NCBI GenBank assembly: GCA_035456265.1
Contig: DATIDP010000160.1
Span: forward strand, 1-10,515
DNA length: 10,515 bases
From: DASUPK01 sp035456265
GTDB taxonomy: Bacteria; Actinomycetota; Thermoleophilia; Solirubrobacterales; 70-9
Reading direction: 5' to 3'
Position 1 is the first letter of the stretch, and each line of letters begins with the position of its first letter. Shown in pieces: positions 1 through 6,705 of the stretch. Both the position numbers and the translations under genes were made by a program. Below the pieces are notes generated by a model that was not told the origin of the DNA, did no database searches, and worked only from the letters and a program-made list of their open reading frames with translations.

Positions 1-136
1 TATCCGGAACAACGGGTGCGCGCAACCGTCGTTCGGCCAGTGGCAGGGAATTCTCGGTATCGCCCGGCCCCTCGGCGGTGATTTGGTACTGCCTTCCGGC
101 CCCGGGAGAGAAGCCAGTCGGGGAGAGGAGAAAGGG

Positions 137-1356
137 ATGGACCTGGAGAGCTTTGAGGAGGCGCGCCCCGACCTCGAGTCACTGGAGGGCTCGCACCGGC
201 TCGGCAGACGAAGCTTCCTGAGCGGCGCCCTGGCGACGGGCGCGGCGGTCGCGGGACCCGTGAACTACGCCGCCCTTGCCCGCAAGCGGCGCGTCCCGTC
301 CGCGAAGCACGGCTCCTTCCACCAGGGAATCGCGTCTTCAAGACGGCGCCACCCCTGAACTCGTCGCAGCCCGTCCGCATCGCGTTCTACTCATGCCAGC
401 ACTACGAGGCCGGCTTCTGCAACGCGCAACGCGCGATCGCCAACGAGCCGAACCTGGACCTGGTCCTCTGCCTCGGCGACTACATCTACGAGTACTCCGA
501 TGGGAGCGGCGTCCGCCTCGACACCAGCGGCAACAACCACGATGGCGACACCCAGCTGCTCAGCGAGTACTGGCAGAAGTACCGGCTCTACAAGTCCGAC
601 AAGGACCTCAAGGCGATGCACGCCGCGCATCCCTTCCTCTCGGTCTGGGACGACCGCGAGGTCGAGGACAACTACGCCGACGGCCAGCCCAGCTCACATC
701 AGCAGGACCCCTCGAAGACCCAGCTCAAGGGCTACCCACGGCGCGTCCCCTTCGCCCAGCGCGAGGCCAACGGCCACCAGGCCTTCTTCAACCACATGCC
801 CCGGGCCCGCTTCAAGGGAGACCGGAAGCGCGTCTATGAGGAGTACCGGCTCGGGAGGCTGGTCGATCTCCTGCTCATCGACGAGCGCCAATGCCCGGAC
901 CGCCAGCCCTGCAACGACGCCCAGCTCTCAGCGTGCGCCGACGCTGACTCACCGCGGACGATGCTCGGCGCCCGCCAGCTCGCCTGGCTCAAGAGCCGCC
1001 TGGTCGGCGCGCCCACGACCTGGAAGCTGTGGGCCACCGAGCTGATGGTGATGGGGACGCGGGTCGCGCCGGGCGTGTTCGCGCAGCTCGACGCCTGGGA
1101 CGGGTACGGCTACGAGCGCAAGCAGATCCTCGACCACATCCTCGACGACAACGTCCAGAACGTGGTCGCGATCACGGGCGACATCCGCACGTTCTTCGCC
1201 GGCACCGCCTACACGACCGGCGACCAGTCGACCGGCCGCGCCGCGCTTTCGGAGTTCGTGGGCGGCTCGGCAACCTCTCACGGCCTGCCCGAGGCCACCG
1301 TCATCGCCAAGTTCAGGGCCCCGCTCGGAGCCCGCTCGCCGCAGCAGATCGGCTAA
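137..1356 (+). pseudogene. PhoD-family alkaline phosphatase, frameshifted and internally deleted
   Basis: An intact gene of this family would be an exported, metal-dependent phosphodiesterase/phosphomonoesterase that releases phosphate outside the membrane. The ATG at 137 follows a good GGAGAGGAGAAAGGG ribosome site. The first 73 codons (137-358) encode a Tat signal (GRRSFLSGALATGAAVAG) and end in the GSFHQGIAS motif that normally opens the PhoD N-terminal domain. Translation then runs out of frame to a TGA at 356-358. Another frame, entered near 326-340, continues with FKTAPPLNSSQPVRIAFYSC, GDYIYEY, WDDREVEDNYA, LDAWDGYGYERKQILDHI and TGDIRTFFAG, and stops at 1356. About 90 residues of the N-terminal domain appear to be missing at the junction. 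Both family-signature histidines (WDDHE, GDIH) read as Arg. A second segment seems lost near 1294-1306, where GLPEAT runs straight into the terminal strand IAKFRAPLGA. The family call is secure. Inactivity is an inference, though strongly supported; an ATG at 616 could express only a fragment. Confidence 0.85.
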
Positions 1357-1450
1357 CGCCGAAACGCAACTCTGTACGGCCCGGCGGGTTCCGCTCTGTT
1401 AGATTCGGGTCAGAGGAGAGGGACCGCAGAAGGGAGCCGGCGGGAGAGGG

Positions 1451-3403
1451 ATGCGAGCCAGGAAGCCAAGACATCGGCGACGCAGCGTCGTAATCGCTAG
1501 CGCGGTCGCGCTCGTCGCGGTGCTCGTTCCCGCCTTCGCCGTTGCGCACATCGAGCGCGCCTCCTACTGGCCCAATCCGGCGCCCGACACCTCGGTCAAG
1601 CCGGCCGCCGGTGGTTCCGTTCCGGCGGTCCGCAAGCTGTTCAGTGCCCTCGACAAGAAGAAGCCCGGCAAGACCAGGGTCGTCTGCGCGAAGGTGCCGA
1701 GCAAGAAGCTGCGGAAGCACGGGAGCGACAAGAAGCTCTCCAAGAACAAGTCGATCAAGGCCCTCAACAAGTCGATCAAGAAGGCGCGCAAGAAGGGCTA
1801 CAAGCTGCGCGAGTCGCAGCCGCCTCTGAAGCTGAAGAAGAAGAAGGCGAAGAAGCTCCGCAAGTTCAACCTCAAGCTGCTGCGCCAGTGCAAGTACAAG
1901 TCGATCCAGGAGGCGGTCACCGCCGCTCACAACAACGACCGCGTCGAGATCATGCCGGGGCTCTACACCGAGCCGAAGTCGCGCGCGAAGCCGACCAACG
2001 ACCCGGCCTGCAACCAGTACAAGATCACCAACGACAGGAACCAGGCGGGCGCGGTCTCCTACGCCTACCAGTTCCACTGCCCGAACGACCAGAACCTGAT
2101 CGCGGTCATCGGCCGTGGTCTCAGCAGCACGCCGGTCCCACAGCCGCCGCTGCTCGACCGCCACAACATCCCGGATGCCGGGCCCTGCATCCGCTGCAAC
2201 CTGCAGATCCAGGGGACCGGAGTCTCGCCCGATGACGTCACGATCGATGCGGGCAACACCGCCGCCGGCGACTCCGGGCCGATCGGCTCCGTCAAGGACG
2301 TCGGCATCCGGGCCGACCGCGCCGACGGCTTCGTGCTCGACAACGTCAAGGTCCGCCACGCCAGGGAGCACGACATTTACGTGCCCGAGACCGACGGCTC
2401 GCACCTGACCCGTTTCAAGGCGCCGTACGCGGGTGAGTACGGGGTGCTCACCTTCGTTGCCGACCACTCGCTGATCGAGAACTGCGACGCCTGGGGCGCG
2501 GGAGACTCGGCTCTCTATCCGGGTGCCAGCGCAGACCTCGGCGAGGCCGTGCCACCCGACCAGCGGCGCTACGGGACGGAGCTTCGCAACTGCGACATGC
2601 ACCACAGCACGCTCGGCTTCTCGGGAACCGCCGCCAATGCAGTCTGGTTCCACAACAACGCCATCTACGACAACTCGATGGGCTACTCGACCGACGTCTT
2701 CACCGCGGCGGGCCATCCGGGCTTCCCCCAAGACTCGAACCTGCTCGAGATGAACGACTTCTACTCGAACAACTTCAACGCCTACCTGCCCCAGTGTCCG
2801 GGCGGCCAGAAGCCGGGCCCGAACGGGCCGAGCCAGGGCTGCTCGGACGTCGTCCCCGCCATCCCCGTTCCGGTGGGAACCGGGATGTGGATCGCAGGCG
2901 GCAACGCGAACGTGGTCCGAAACAACCGCTTCTACGACAACTGGCGGCGCGGCGCGATGCTCTACCAGGTCCCCGATTCGTTCGTCTGCGACGACCCGAA
3001 CAACCAGATCCCGGGGTGTAATCCGACGGCGAACCCGCCGGCGACCTCCTACCGCAACCAGTTCTACAACAACAAGATGGGGGTCGCGCCGAACGGCTCC
3101 GTCCAGCGAAACGGACTTGACTTCTGGTGGGACCAGGGCGGGCTCTCGATCGACCCCAGCCTCAACACAGGGAACTGCTGGTACAACAACACCGGGCCGG
3201 ACGGCACCGCGGGAAGCGTGACCGGTCTGCCCTCGCCGAACGGCACTCCACCGAACAACCTGCCGTCCGACTGCGCCCACAGTCCATCCGTTGGCGCCAT
3301 GGCGCCGCCGCCAAACAACCAGGTCACCGAGCTTCTAACGTGCAGCACGGTCCCGAAGGGAGATCCGAGCTGCCCGTGGTTCACGACCCCGCCCAAGCCA
3401 TAG
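1451..3403 (+). CDS. Exported right-handed parallel beta-helix repeat protein
   Basis: This is a 650-residue secreted protein of the pectate-lyase-like beta-helix class; its substrate cannot be read from the sequence. The ATG at 1451 follows GGCGGGAGAGGG. Residues 1-32 form a Sec signal: a very basic start (MRARKPRHRRR), a hydrophobic core (VVIASAVALVAVLVPAFAVA) and likely cleavage after AVA at 30-32. Residues 69-150 are extremely lysine-rich. From about 148 the sequence is beta-helix-like: IQEAVTAAHNNDRVEIMPGLY at 152-172, then short Asn/Asp-rich turns such as VLDNVKVRHAREHDIYV, AVWFHNNAIYDNSMGY, NDFYSNNFNAY, VVRNNRFYDNWRRG and YRNQFYNNKMG. There are many cysteines outside the helix turns, which suits an exported, disulfide-bonded protein. 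The tail (600-650) is Pro/Asn-rich with three cysteines. A TAGATT at 1400-1405 could be a -10 box, but no -35 partner is visible. The 3' end overlaps the next gene. The fold is confident; whether it is a carbohydrate lyase, an adhesin or structural is unknown. Confidence 0.85.
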   Translation: MRARKPRHRRRSVVIASAVALVAVLVPAFAVAHIERASYWPNPAPDTSVKPAAGGSVPAVRKLFSALDKKKPGKTRVVCAKVPSKKLRKHGSDKKLSKNKSIKALNKSIKKARKKGYKLRESQPPLKLKKKKAKKLRKFNLKLLRQCKYKSIQEAVTAAHNNDRVEIMPGLYTEPKSRAKPTNDPACNQYKITNDRNQAGAVSYAYQFHCPNDQNLIAVIGRGLSSTPVPQPPLLDRHNIPDAGPCIRCNLQIQGTGVSPDDVTIDAGNTAAGDSGPIGSVKDVGIRADRADGFVLDNVKVRHAREHDIYVPETDGSHLTRFKAPYAGEYGVLTFVADHSLIENCDAWGAGDSALYPGASADLGEAVPPDQRRYGTELRNCDMHHSTLGFSGTAANAVWFHNNAIYDNSMGYSTDVFTAAGHPGFPQDSNLLEMNDFYSNNFNAYLPQCPGGQKPGPNGPSQGCSDVVPAIPVPVGTGMWIAGGNANVVRNNRFYDNWRRGAMLYQVPDSFVCDDPNNQIPGCNPTANPPATSYRNQFYNNKMGVAPNGSVQRNGLDFWWDQGGLSIDPSLNTGNCWYNNTGPDGTAGSVTGLPSPNGTPPNNLPSDCAHSPSVGAMAPPPNNQVTELLTCSTVPKGDPSCPWFTTPPKP

Positions 3404-3804
3404 CCAGCATCGGCCGAGGTCTTCGTACCCGCCGCGTCGCGGGAACGCTGAGCGCGCTGGCGGCCGGAGCACTGATCGCCGGCTGCGGCGGCGGACCGAA
3501 CACGCAACCGCAGGTGGACGTCGGGCCGAACGTGGGGCAGCCGATCAACCTCGCCGACTGCAACGACTGGGAGCAGGCGAACATCGAGCAGCGCCTCGGC
3601 ACCATCCACCAGATCAGGGATTTCGCGGGCGGCCCTGTCGTCGGCAACAACGCCTCGTCGCCGTCCGGCACCGGTGCGGTGTTGGACGACAAGGACGCCT
3701 ACGACCTCTTCAACGGCTGGTGCTCCAAGAGCTTCGCCCGGGGCTTCAAGCTCTACCACCTGTACCAGCGCGCCGCGGCCTTCACCCGTCAACCGGCACA
3801 ATAG
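3376..3804 (+). CDS. Small lipoprotein of unknown function
   Basis: This 142-residue protein is not one I can name. It begins with a basic segment (GRGLRTRR, 13-20) and a hydrophobic core, then a lipobox LIAGC with the lipidated Cys at residue 37. A flexible GGGPNTQPQ linker follows. It therefore probably sits on the outer face of the cytoplasmic membrane. The mature part has a well-ordered look: NLADCNDWEQANIEQRLGTI, then DFAGGPV, a Gly/Ser stretch, TGAVLDDKDAYDLFNGWCS and FARGFKLYHLYQRAAAFT. C62 and C116 are the only other cysteines and could form a disulfide. GTG at 3376 is the only standard start close upstream of the signal peptide. It lies inside the end of the beta-helix gene (28-nt overlap), with GAAGGGAG about 13 nt upstream, so the two genes are probably translated together. 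GTG at 3340 is an alternative. Frame, lipobox and stop are clear; the start is less so. Confidence 0.75.
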   Translation: MVHDPAQAIASIGRGLRTRRVAGTLSALAAGALIAGCGGGPNTQPQVDVGPNVGQPINLADCNDWEQANIEQRLGTIHQIRDFAGGPVVGNNASSPSGTGAVLDDKDAYDLFNGWCSKSFARGFKLYHLYQRAAAFTRQPAQ

Positions 3805-3871
3805 CCCGGCGGTTCATGCAAGCGGTCGCTATTCTTCGGCTCACCTCGTGCCTGGGGCCGGGGGTTTTTTT
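3805..3871 (+). terminator. Possible terminator after the lipoprotein gene
   Basis: Directly after the lipoprotein stop, CCCGGC (3805-3810) can pair with GCCGGG (3857-3862). A run of seven T residues follows at 3865-3871. The GC stem plus T-run resembles a Rho-independent terminator, and its place between an envelope-protein unit and the ribosomal operon fits. The loop would be about 46 nt, which is unusually long, so the stem is weak evidence and the T-run is the stronger half. TATTCT at 3830-3835 inside the loop could instead be a -10 box of the downstream operon. Confidence 0.35.
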
Positions 3872-3951
3872 CTGTCCGGCCGTAGTTCGGCGACAACCGC
3901 CGCGGCGAAGCCCGGCACCGCGAAGAATCGAAGCAGTGAAGTTGAGGAGAC

Positions 3952-4113
3952 ATGGCCTCTGATGTTCGAATCGGCGTGACGCTCGCCTGCGAGGAGTGCA
4001 AGCGCCGCAACTATGAGACGAACAAGTCACGGCGCAACTCGCCGGACCGTCTCGAGATACGCAAGTTCTGCCGCTGGTGCGGCCGCCACACCCCACATAA
4101 GGAGACCCGCTAG
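3952..4113 (+). CDS. rpmG: 50S ribosomal protein L33 (zinc-binding form)
   Basis: Structural protein of the large ribosomal subunit, 53 residues, the normal size. The sequence opens MASDVRIGVTLACEECKRRN and contains YETNKSRRNSPDRLEIRKFC, both typical of L33. Two CxxC pairs, C13/C16 and C40/C43, mark the zinc-binding (C+) version; many bacteria also carry cysteine-free paralogues used under zinc shortage. The ATG at 3952 follows GAGGAG with good spacing. It is the first gene of the secE-nusG-rplKAJL cluster, and its TAG stop shares its G with the GTG start of secE. Confidence 0.95.
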   Translation: MASDVRIGVTLACEECKRRNYETNKSRRNSPDRLEIRKFCRWCGRHTPHKETR

Positions 4114-4754
4114 TGGCGAAGACGCGCGCACAGCGCAAGGCCGAGCGCCGCCGCCAGCAGCAGGCGAGGGAACGCCAGGCCCGCAGCGGCGACTCCAGCG
4201 AGCGCGAGGAGCAGGCCCGGGAGGACACCCAGCGCGGCGTCTCCGGCGAGGTCGCCGAGGCCGAGGCGGCCATCCAAACCGGCGCACGCGTCGACGAGTA
4301 CGGGGAGCGGGTCGTAGAGAAGCCGGGCGAGGTGCCGGATGTCGAGGATGCCGGTTCACCGGTCCCGGGCGTCCTGCCCGAGCCGGTCATGCCGCAGACC
4401 GAGGCACCCGCGCCGTCGCGCGCCGACGTCGGCCGTCCCGCCGACGGGGTGGCGGAGGCTCCCGCAGAGCCGCGCGAGAGCCGCCGCGAGCGCCGGCAGC
4501 GGGAGAAGGAGCAGCGCCGTAAGGCGCGAGCGAAGGAGCTTCAGAAGGGCCAGGCGGAGAAGGCCGAGAAGCGACGCGGCCCCGTCCTCGGTTTCCTGCT
4601 TTCCTGCTGGGCCGAGCTCAAGCGGGTCCAGTGGCCGGACCGCGACACGCTGGTCCAGGCCTCGGCCGTGACCTTCATCTTCGTCGCGGTGATGGCCGCC
4701 TATCTCGGTGGCCTCGACGCCCTCTTCAACTGGCTGATCCAGCGCCTGATCTAG
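4113..4754 (+). CDS. secE: Preprotein translocase subunit SecE with long charged N-terminus
   Basis: SecE clamps the SecY channel in the cytoplasmic membrane and is needed for protein export. Only the last 60 or so of the 213 residues are SecE-like. GPVLGFLLSCWAELKRVQWP (156-175) carries the amphipathic helix and the hallmark ELKRVQWP. It is followed by RDTLVQASAV and one membrane span (about 181-204). Most single-span SecE proteins are roughly 60-90 residues. Here residues 1-155 form a cytoplasmic extension of low complexity: Arg/Gln/Glu-rich at 1-40, acidic and Pro-rich at 45-120, and basic coiled-coil-like Arg/Glu/Lys at 121-154. The GTG start at 4113 overlaps the rpmG stop by one base, and the MAKTRAQRKAERRR opening looks like a natural cytoplasmic start. 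A later start is possible in principle, but the frame is open throughout with consistent codon bias. Confidence 0.93.
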   Translation: MAKTRAQRKAERRRQQQARERQARSGDSSEREEQAREDTQRGVSGEVAEAEAAIQTGARVDEYGERVVEKPGEVPDVEDAGSPVPGVLPEPVMPQTEAPAPSRADVGRPADGVAEAPAEPRESRRERRQREKEQRRKARAKELQKGQAEKAEKRRGPVLGFLLSCWAELKRVQWPDRDTLVQASAVTFIFVAVMAAYLGGLDALFNWLIQRLI

Positions 4755-4772
4755 GAGCAGAGAATTAGAACG

Positions 4773-5294
4773 ATGTTTCGCTGGTACGTGATCAACACCT
4801 ACTCGGGGCACGAGAACAAGGTCAAGCAGAACCTCGAGCACCGCGTCCACACGATGGGCCAGGAGCGCAACGTACGCCAGGTCGTCGTCCCCACCGAGCA
4901 GATCTCGGAGATGAAGGACGGCCAGAAGGTGCAGACCGAGAAGCGCACGATGCCCGGCTACGTCCTGGTCAACATGGAGATGACCGACGACGCCTGGGGG
5001 CTGGTCAAGAACACCCCCGGCGTGACCGGGTTCGTCGGCTCCCGCAACAAGCCGATCCCGCTCTCCAAGGTCGAGGTCGACCGGCTGCTCCACCGCGAGA
5101 CCGCCGAGCGGCCCCGCACCCGCGCCCAGTTCTCGATCGGAGAGTCCGTCAAGGTGGTCTCTGGCCCGCTCGCCGACTTCTCCGGCGAGATCGCCGAGAT
5201 CAACGAGGACGCGGCCAAGCTCAAGGTGCTCGTCTCCATCTTCGGCCGCGAGACGCCTGTCGAGGTCAACTACGACCAGGTCAAGAAGATCTAG
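4773..5294 (+). CDS. nusG: Transcription termination/antitermination factor NusG
   Basis: NusG binds the RNA polymerase clamp, affects pausing and Rho action, and can couple polymerase to the ribosome. At 173 residues it is a normal, insertion-free NusG. The NGN domain spans about 3-105 (FRWYVINTYSGHENKVKQNL at the start, then KRTMPGYVLVNMEM and NTPGVTGFVG). The C-terminal KOW domain spans about 120-173 (GESVKVVSGPLADFSGEIAE, then KVLVSIFGRETPVEV). AGGAG overlapping the secE stop lies about 15 nt before the ATG, a rather long spacing, so coupling to secE translation is likely. The secE-nusG and nusG-rplK gaps are 18 and 2 nt. The position between secE and rplK is the standard bacterial one. 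Confidence 0.97.
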   Translation: MFRWYVINTYSGHENKVKQNLEHRVHTMGQERNVRQVVVPTEQISEMKDGQKVQTEKRTMPGYVLVNMEMTDDAWGLVKNTPGVTGFVGSRNKPIPLSKVEVDRLLHRETAERPRTRAQFSIGESVKVVSGPLADFSGEIAEINEDAAKLKVLVSIFGRETPVEVNYDQVKKI

Positions 5295-5296
5295 CC

Positions 5297-5725
5297 ATGG
5301 CCAAGAAGGTCCTCACCCAGATCAAGCTTCAGATCCCCGCCGGCGCCGCCAACCCCGCCCCTCCCGTCGGCCCTGCCCTGGGCCAGCACGGCGTCAACAT
5401 CATGGAGTTCTGCAAGGCGTTCAACGCCCAGACCCAGCAGGACGCCGGCACGATCATCCCGGTCGAGATCACGGTCTACGAGGACCGTTCCTTCGACTTC
5501 ATCACCAAGACTCCGCCCGCCGCGGTCCTGATCAAGGAGGCCGCCGGGATCGACAAGGGATCGGGTGAGCCCCACACCGAGAAGGTCGGCTCGATCACCG
5601 TGGACCAGGTCCGCCAGATCGCCGAGCGCAAGATGCCCGACCTGAACGCCAACGACCTCGACGCAGCGACCAAGATCATCGCCGGCACCGCCCGCTCGAT
5701 GGGCGTCACCGTGGAGGGACTGTGA
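5297..5725 (+). CDS. rplK: 50S ribosomal protein L11
   Basis: L11 forms the base of the GTPase-associated stalk on 23S rRNA; in many bacteria it is the binding partner for thiostrepton-type antibiotics and is needed for RelA activation. It has 142 residues, full length. The N-terminal domain has IKLQIPAGAANPAPPVGPAL followed by GQHGVNIMEFCKAFN (residues 9-43), including the proline-rich segment next to the thiopeptide site. The C-terminal RNA-binding domain runs from about 72 to 142 (GSITVDQVRQIAERKMPDLN). The ATG sits only 2 nt after the nusG stop, and no strong ribosome site is visible, so reinitiation after nusG is likely. The last codon and stop overlap the start of rplA. Confidence 0.98.
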   Translation: MAKKVLTQIKLQIPAGAANPAPPVGPALGQHGVNIMEFCKAFNAQTQQDAGTIIPVEITVYEDRSFDFITKTPPAAVLIKEAAGIDKGSGEPHTEKVGSITVDQVRQIAERKMPDLNANDLDAATKIIAGTARSMGVTVEGL

Positions 5726-6543
5726 TGGCCCGCGGCAAGAGATACCGGGAGGCGTACGAGAAGATCGATCGCACGCGGGCCTATCCCCCGGTCGAGGCGA
5801 TCCACCTGATCACGGAGACCTCCGGAGCCAAGTTCGACGAGACGGCCGAGCTCCACATCCGCCTGGGTGTGAACGTCCGCCACGCCGAGGAGCAGCTGCG
5901 CGGCACTCTGGCGCTGCCCAAGGGCCTCGGCAAGGACGTCTCGATCGCCGTCTTCGCCGAGGGCGACGCCGCACGCCAGGCCAACGACGCCGGCGCCGAC
6001 TTCGTGGGCTCCGACGACCTGGCCGAACGGGTGGAGGGCGGCTGGACCGACTTCGACGTGGCCATCGCCCACCCGTCCCAGATGCCGAAGGTCGGCAAGC
6101 TCGGGCGCATCCTCGGGCCGCAGGGCAAGATGCCGAACCCCAAGGTCGGCACCGTCACCGACGACATCGCCAAGGCCGTCGAGGAGGCCAAGGCCGGCAA
6201 GATCGAATATCGGACCGACCGGCAGGCGATCGTCCACCTCGCGATCGGCAAGACGAGCTTCTCCGAGCAGGACCTGCTCGAGAACTACGCGGCGGTGATC
6301 GAGGAGATCATCCGCGCCAAGCCCGCCGCGGCGAAGGGCCGCTACATCCTCTCGATCACCCTGACCACCACGATGGGCCCCGGGATCCGGGTCGACCCGA
6401 CCCGCACCCGCCGTTCCGAGATCATGCAGGGAGCGGGTGCCGCTGCCTCCGATGGTGGAGAGGAGGTTGAAGACGGGGGGCCGAGCGGCGATGAGTCCGC
6501 AAGCGAGAAGGCCGAAGAAGCGGAGGAGCCGGCTACCGCCTAG
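5725..6543 (+). CDS. rplA: 50S ribosomal protein L1 with acidic C-terminal tail
   Basis: L1 forms the mobile stalk on the E-site side of the large subunit and in many bacteria represses its own operon. ATG at 5725 overlaps the rplK TGA (TGATG), with GGAGGG just upstream. A GTG at 5722 in the same frame is less likely. Residues up to about 230 are ordinary L1: GKRYREAYEKIDR, VGTVTDDIAKAVEEAKAG, and the signature KVGKLGRILGPQGKMPNPKV near 122-141. The terminal strand SITLTTTMGPGIRVDP ends the fold. After this comes an extra tail of about 40 residues (GEEVEDGGPSGDESASEKAE and on), acidic and low in hydrophobic residues. The total of 272 residues exceeds the usual 230-240. The tail is probably disordered, its role unknown. 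Confidence 0.97.
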   Translation: MARGKRYREAYEKIDRTRAYPPVEAIHLITETSGAKFDETAELHIRLGVNVRHAEEQLRGTLALPKGLGKDVSIAVFAEGDAARQANDAGADFVGSDDLAERVEGGWTDFDVAIAHPSQMPKVGKLGRILGPQGKMPNPKVGTVTDDIAKAVEEAKAGKIEYRTDRQAIVHLAIGKTSFSEQDLLENYAAVIEEIIRAKPAAAKGRYILSITLTTTMGPGIRVDPTRTRRSEIMQGAGAAASDGGEEVEDGGPSGDESASEKAEEAEEPATA

Positions 6544-6547
6544 ACTG

Positions 6548-6671
6548 AGCCGCACAGAACTGCCGCCCGAGACCGCCGGCGGGACCAAGGTCCAGAAGTC
6601 CGGCGCAGGTGAGCGAGAGTCGCCCGGTCCCGTGACCGCCCGCTCTGGCCCGCCTGCGCGCGGGTCTTTTC
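6548..6671 (+). ncRNA. L10 leader (cis-acting rplJ leader RNA)
   Basis: The 162-nt gap before rplJ is where many bacteria place the L10 leader, an mRNA element bound by L10 or the L10-L7/L12 complex to repress rplJL. Here CCGCC (6563-6567) pairs with GGCGG (6578-6582) around CGAGACCGCC, resembling the CUGCCG...GAGAC...GG core of that family. A small hairpin (6582-6593) follows. Next comes a perfect stem CGGTC/GACCG (6625-6629/6634-6638), and last a hairpin with T-tract. The edges are approximate. The identification rests on position and remembered family features, not a covariance-model hit. Confidence 0.68.
6647..6671 (+). terminator. Attenuator-type hairpin with T-tract before rplJ
   Basis: GGCCCGC (6647-6653) pairs with GCGGGTC (6660-6666) through seven pairs including one G-U, closing a six-base loop. 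TTTTCTTT follows immediately. This is the shape of an intrinsic terminator within the leader, 35 nt before the rplJ start, so it more likely attenuates rplJL transcription than ends the upstream unit completely. Its 5' arm (6649-6654) is also complementary to GGCGGG at 6578-6583 in the presumed L10-binding stem, which would allow mutually exclusive folds. Confidence 0.55.
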
Positions 6672-6705
6672 TTTGGCGCGGTGTCCCGGGTGCACAGGAA
6701 ACGAA

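Noticed and set aside
1..82. Tail of an upstream gene in the first bases
   Set aside because: Short open frames exist, but none gives a recognisable protein end and the stretch is too short to judge.
320..358. Programmed ribosomal frameshift joining the two parts of phoD
   Set aside because: There is no slippery heptamer or clear stimulatory hairpin, and a shift would still leave out the whole N-terminal domain and the two histidines. Deletion explains more.
1313..3280. A 655-codon open frame on the minus strand opposite the beta-helix gene
   Set aside because: It mirrors the codon pattern of the plus-strand gene in GC-rich DNA, gives a Val/Arg/Leu/Asp-rich product without domains, and crosses from the phoD remnant into the beta-helix gene.
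3952..4754. tRNA genes around rpmG and secE, as seen at this locus in many bacteria
   Set aside because: The rpmG-secE junction overlaps by one base, and the gap upstream of rpmG shows no T-loop GGTTCGA-type motif or cloverleaf.
5476..6588. A 370-codon open frame on the minus strand opposite rplK and rplA
   Set aside because: It is opposite two certain ribosomal protein genes and the leader, with no recognisable domain and no ribosome site.
6673..6705. Upstream TTG start for rplJ giving 11 more residues
   Set aside because: The added residues (MARCPGCTGNE) do not resemble an L10 start, and the TTG falls right after the leader hairpin; ATG at 6706 has a proper AGGA site and matches the family start.
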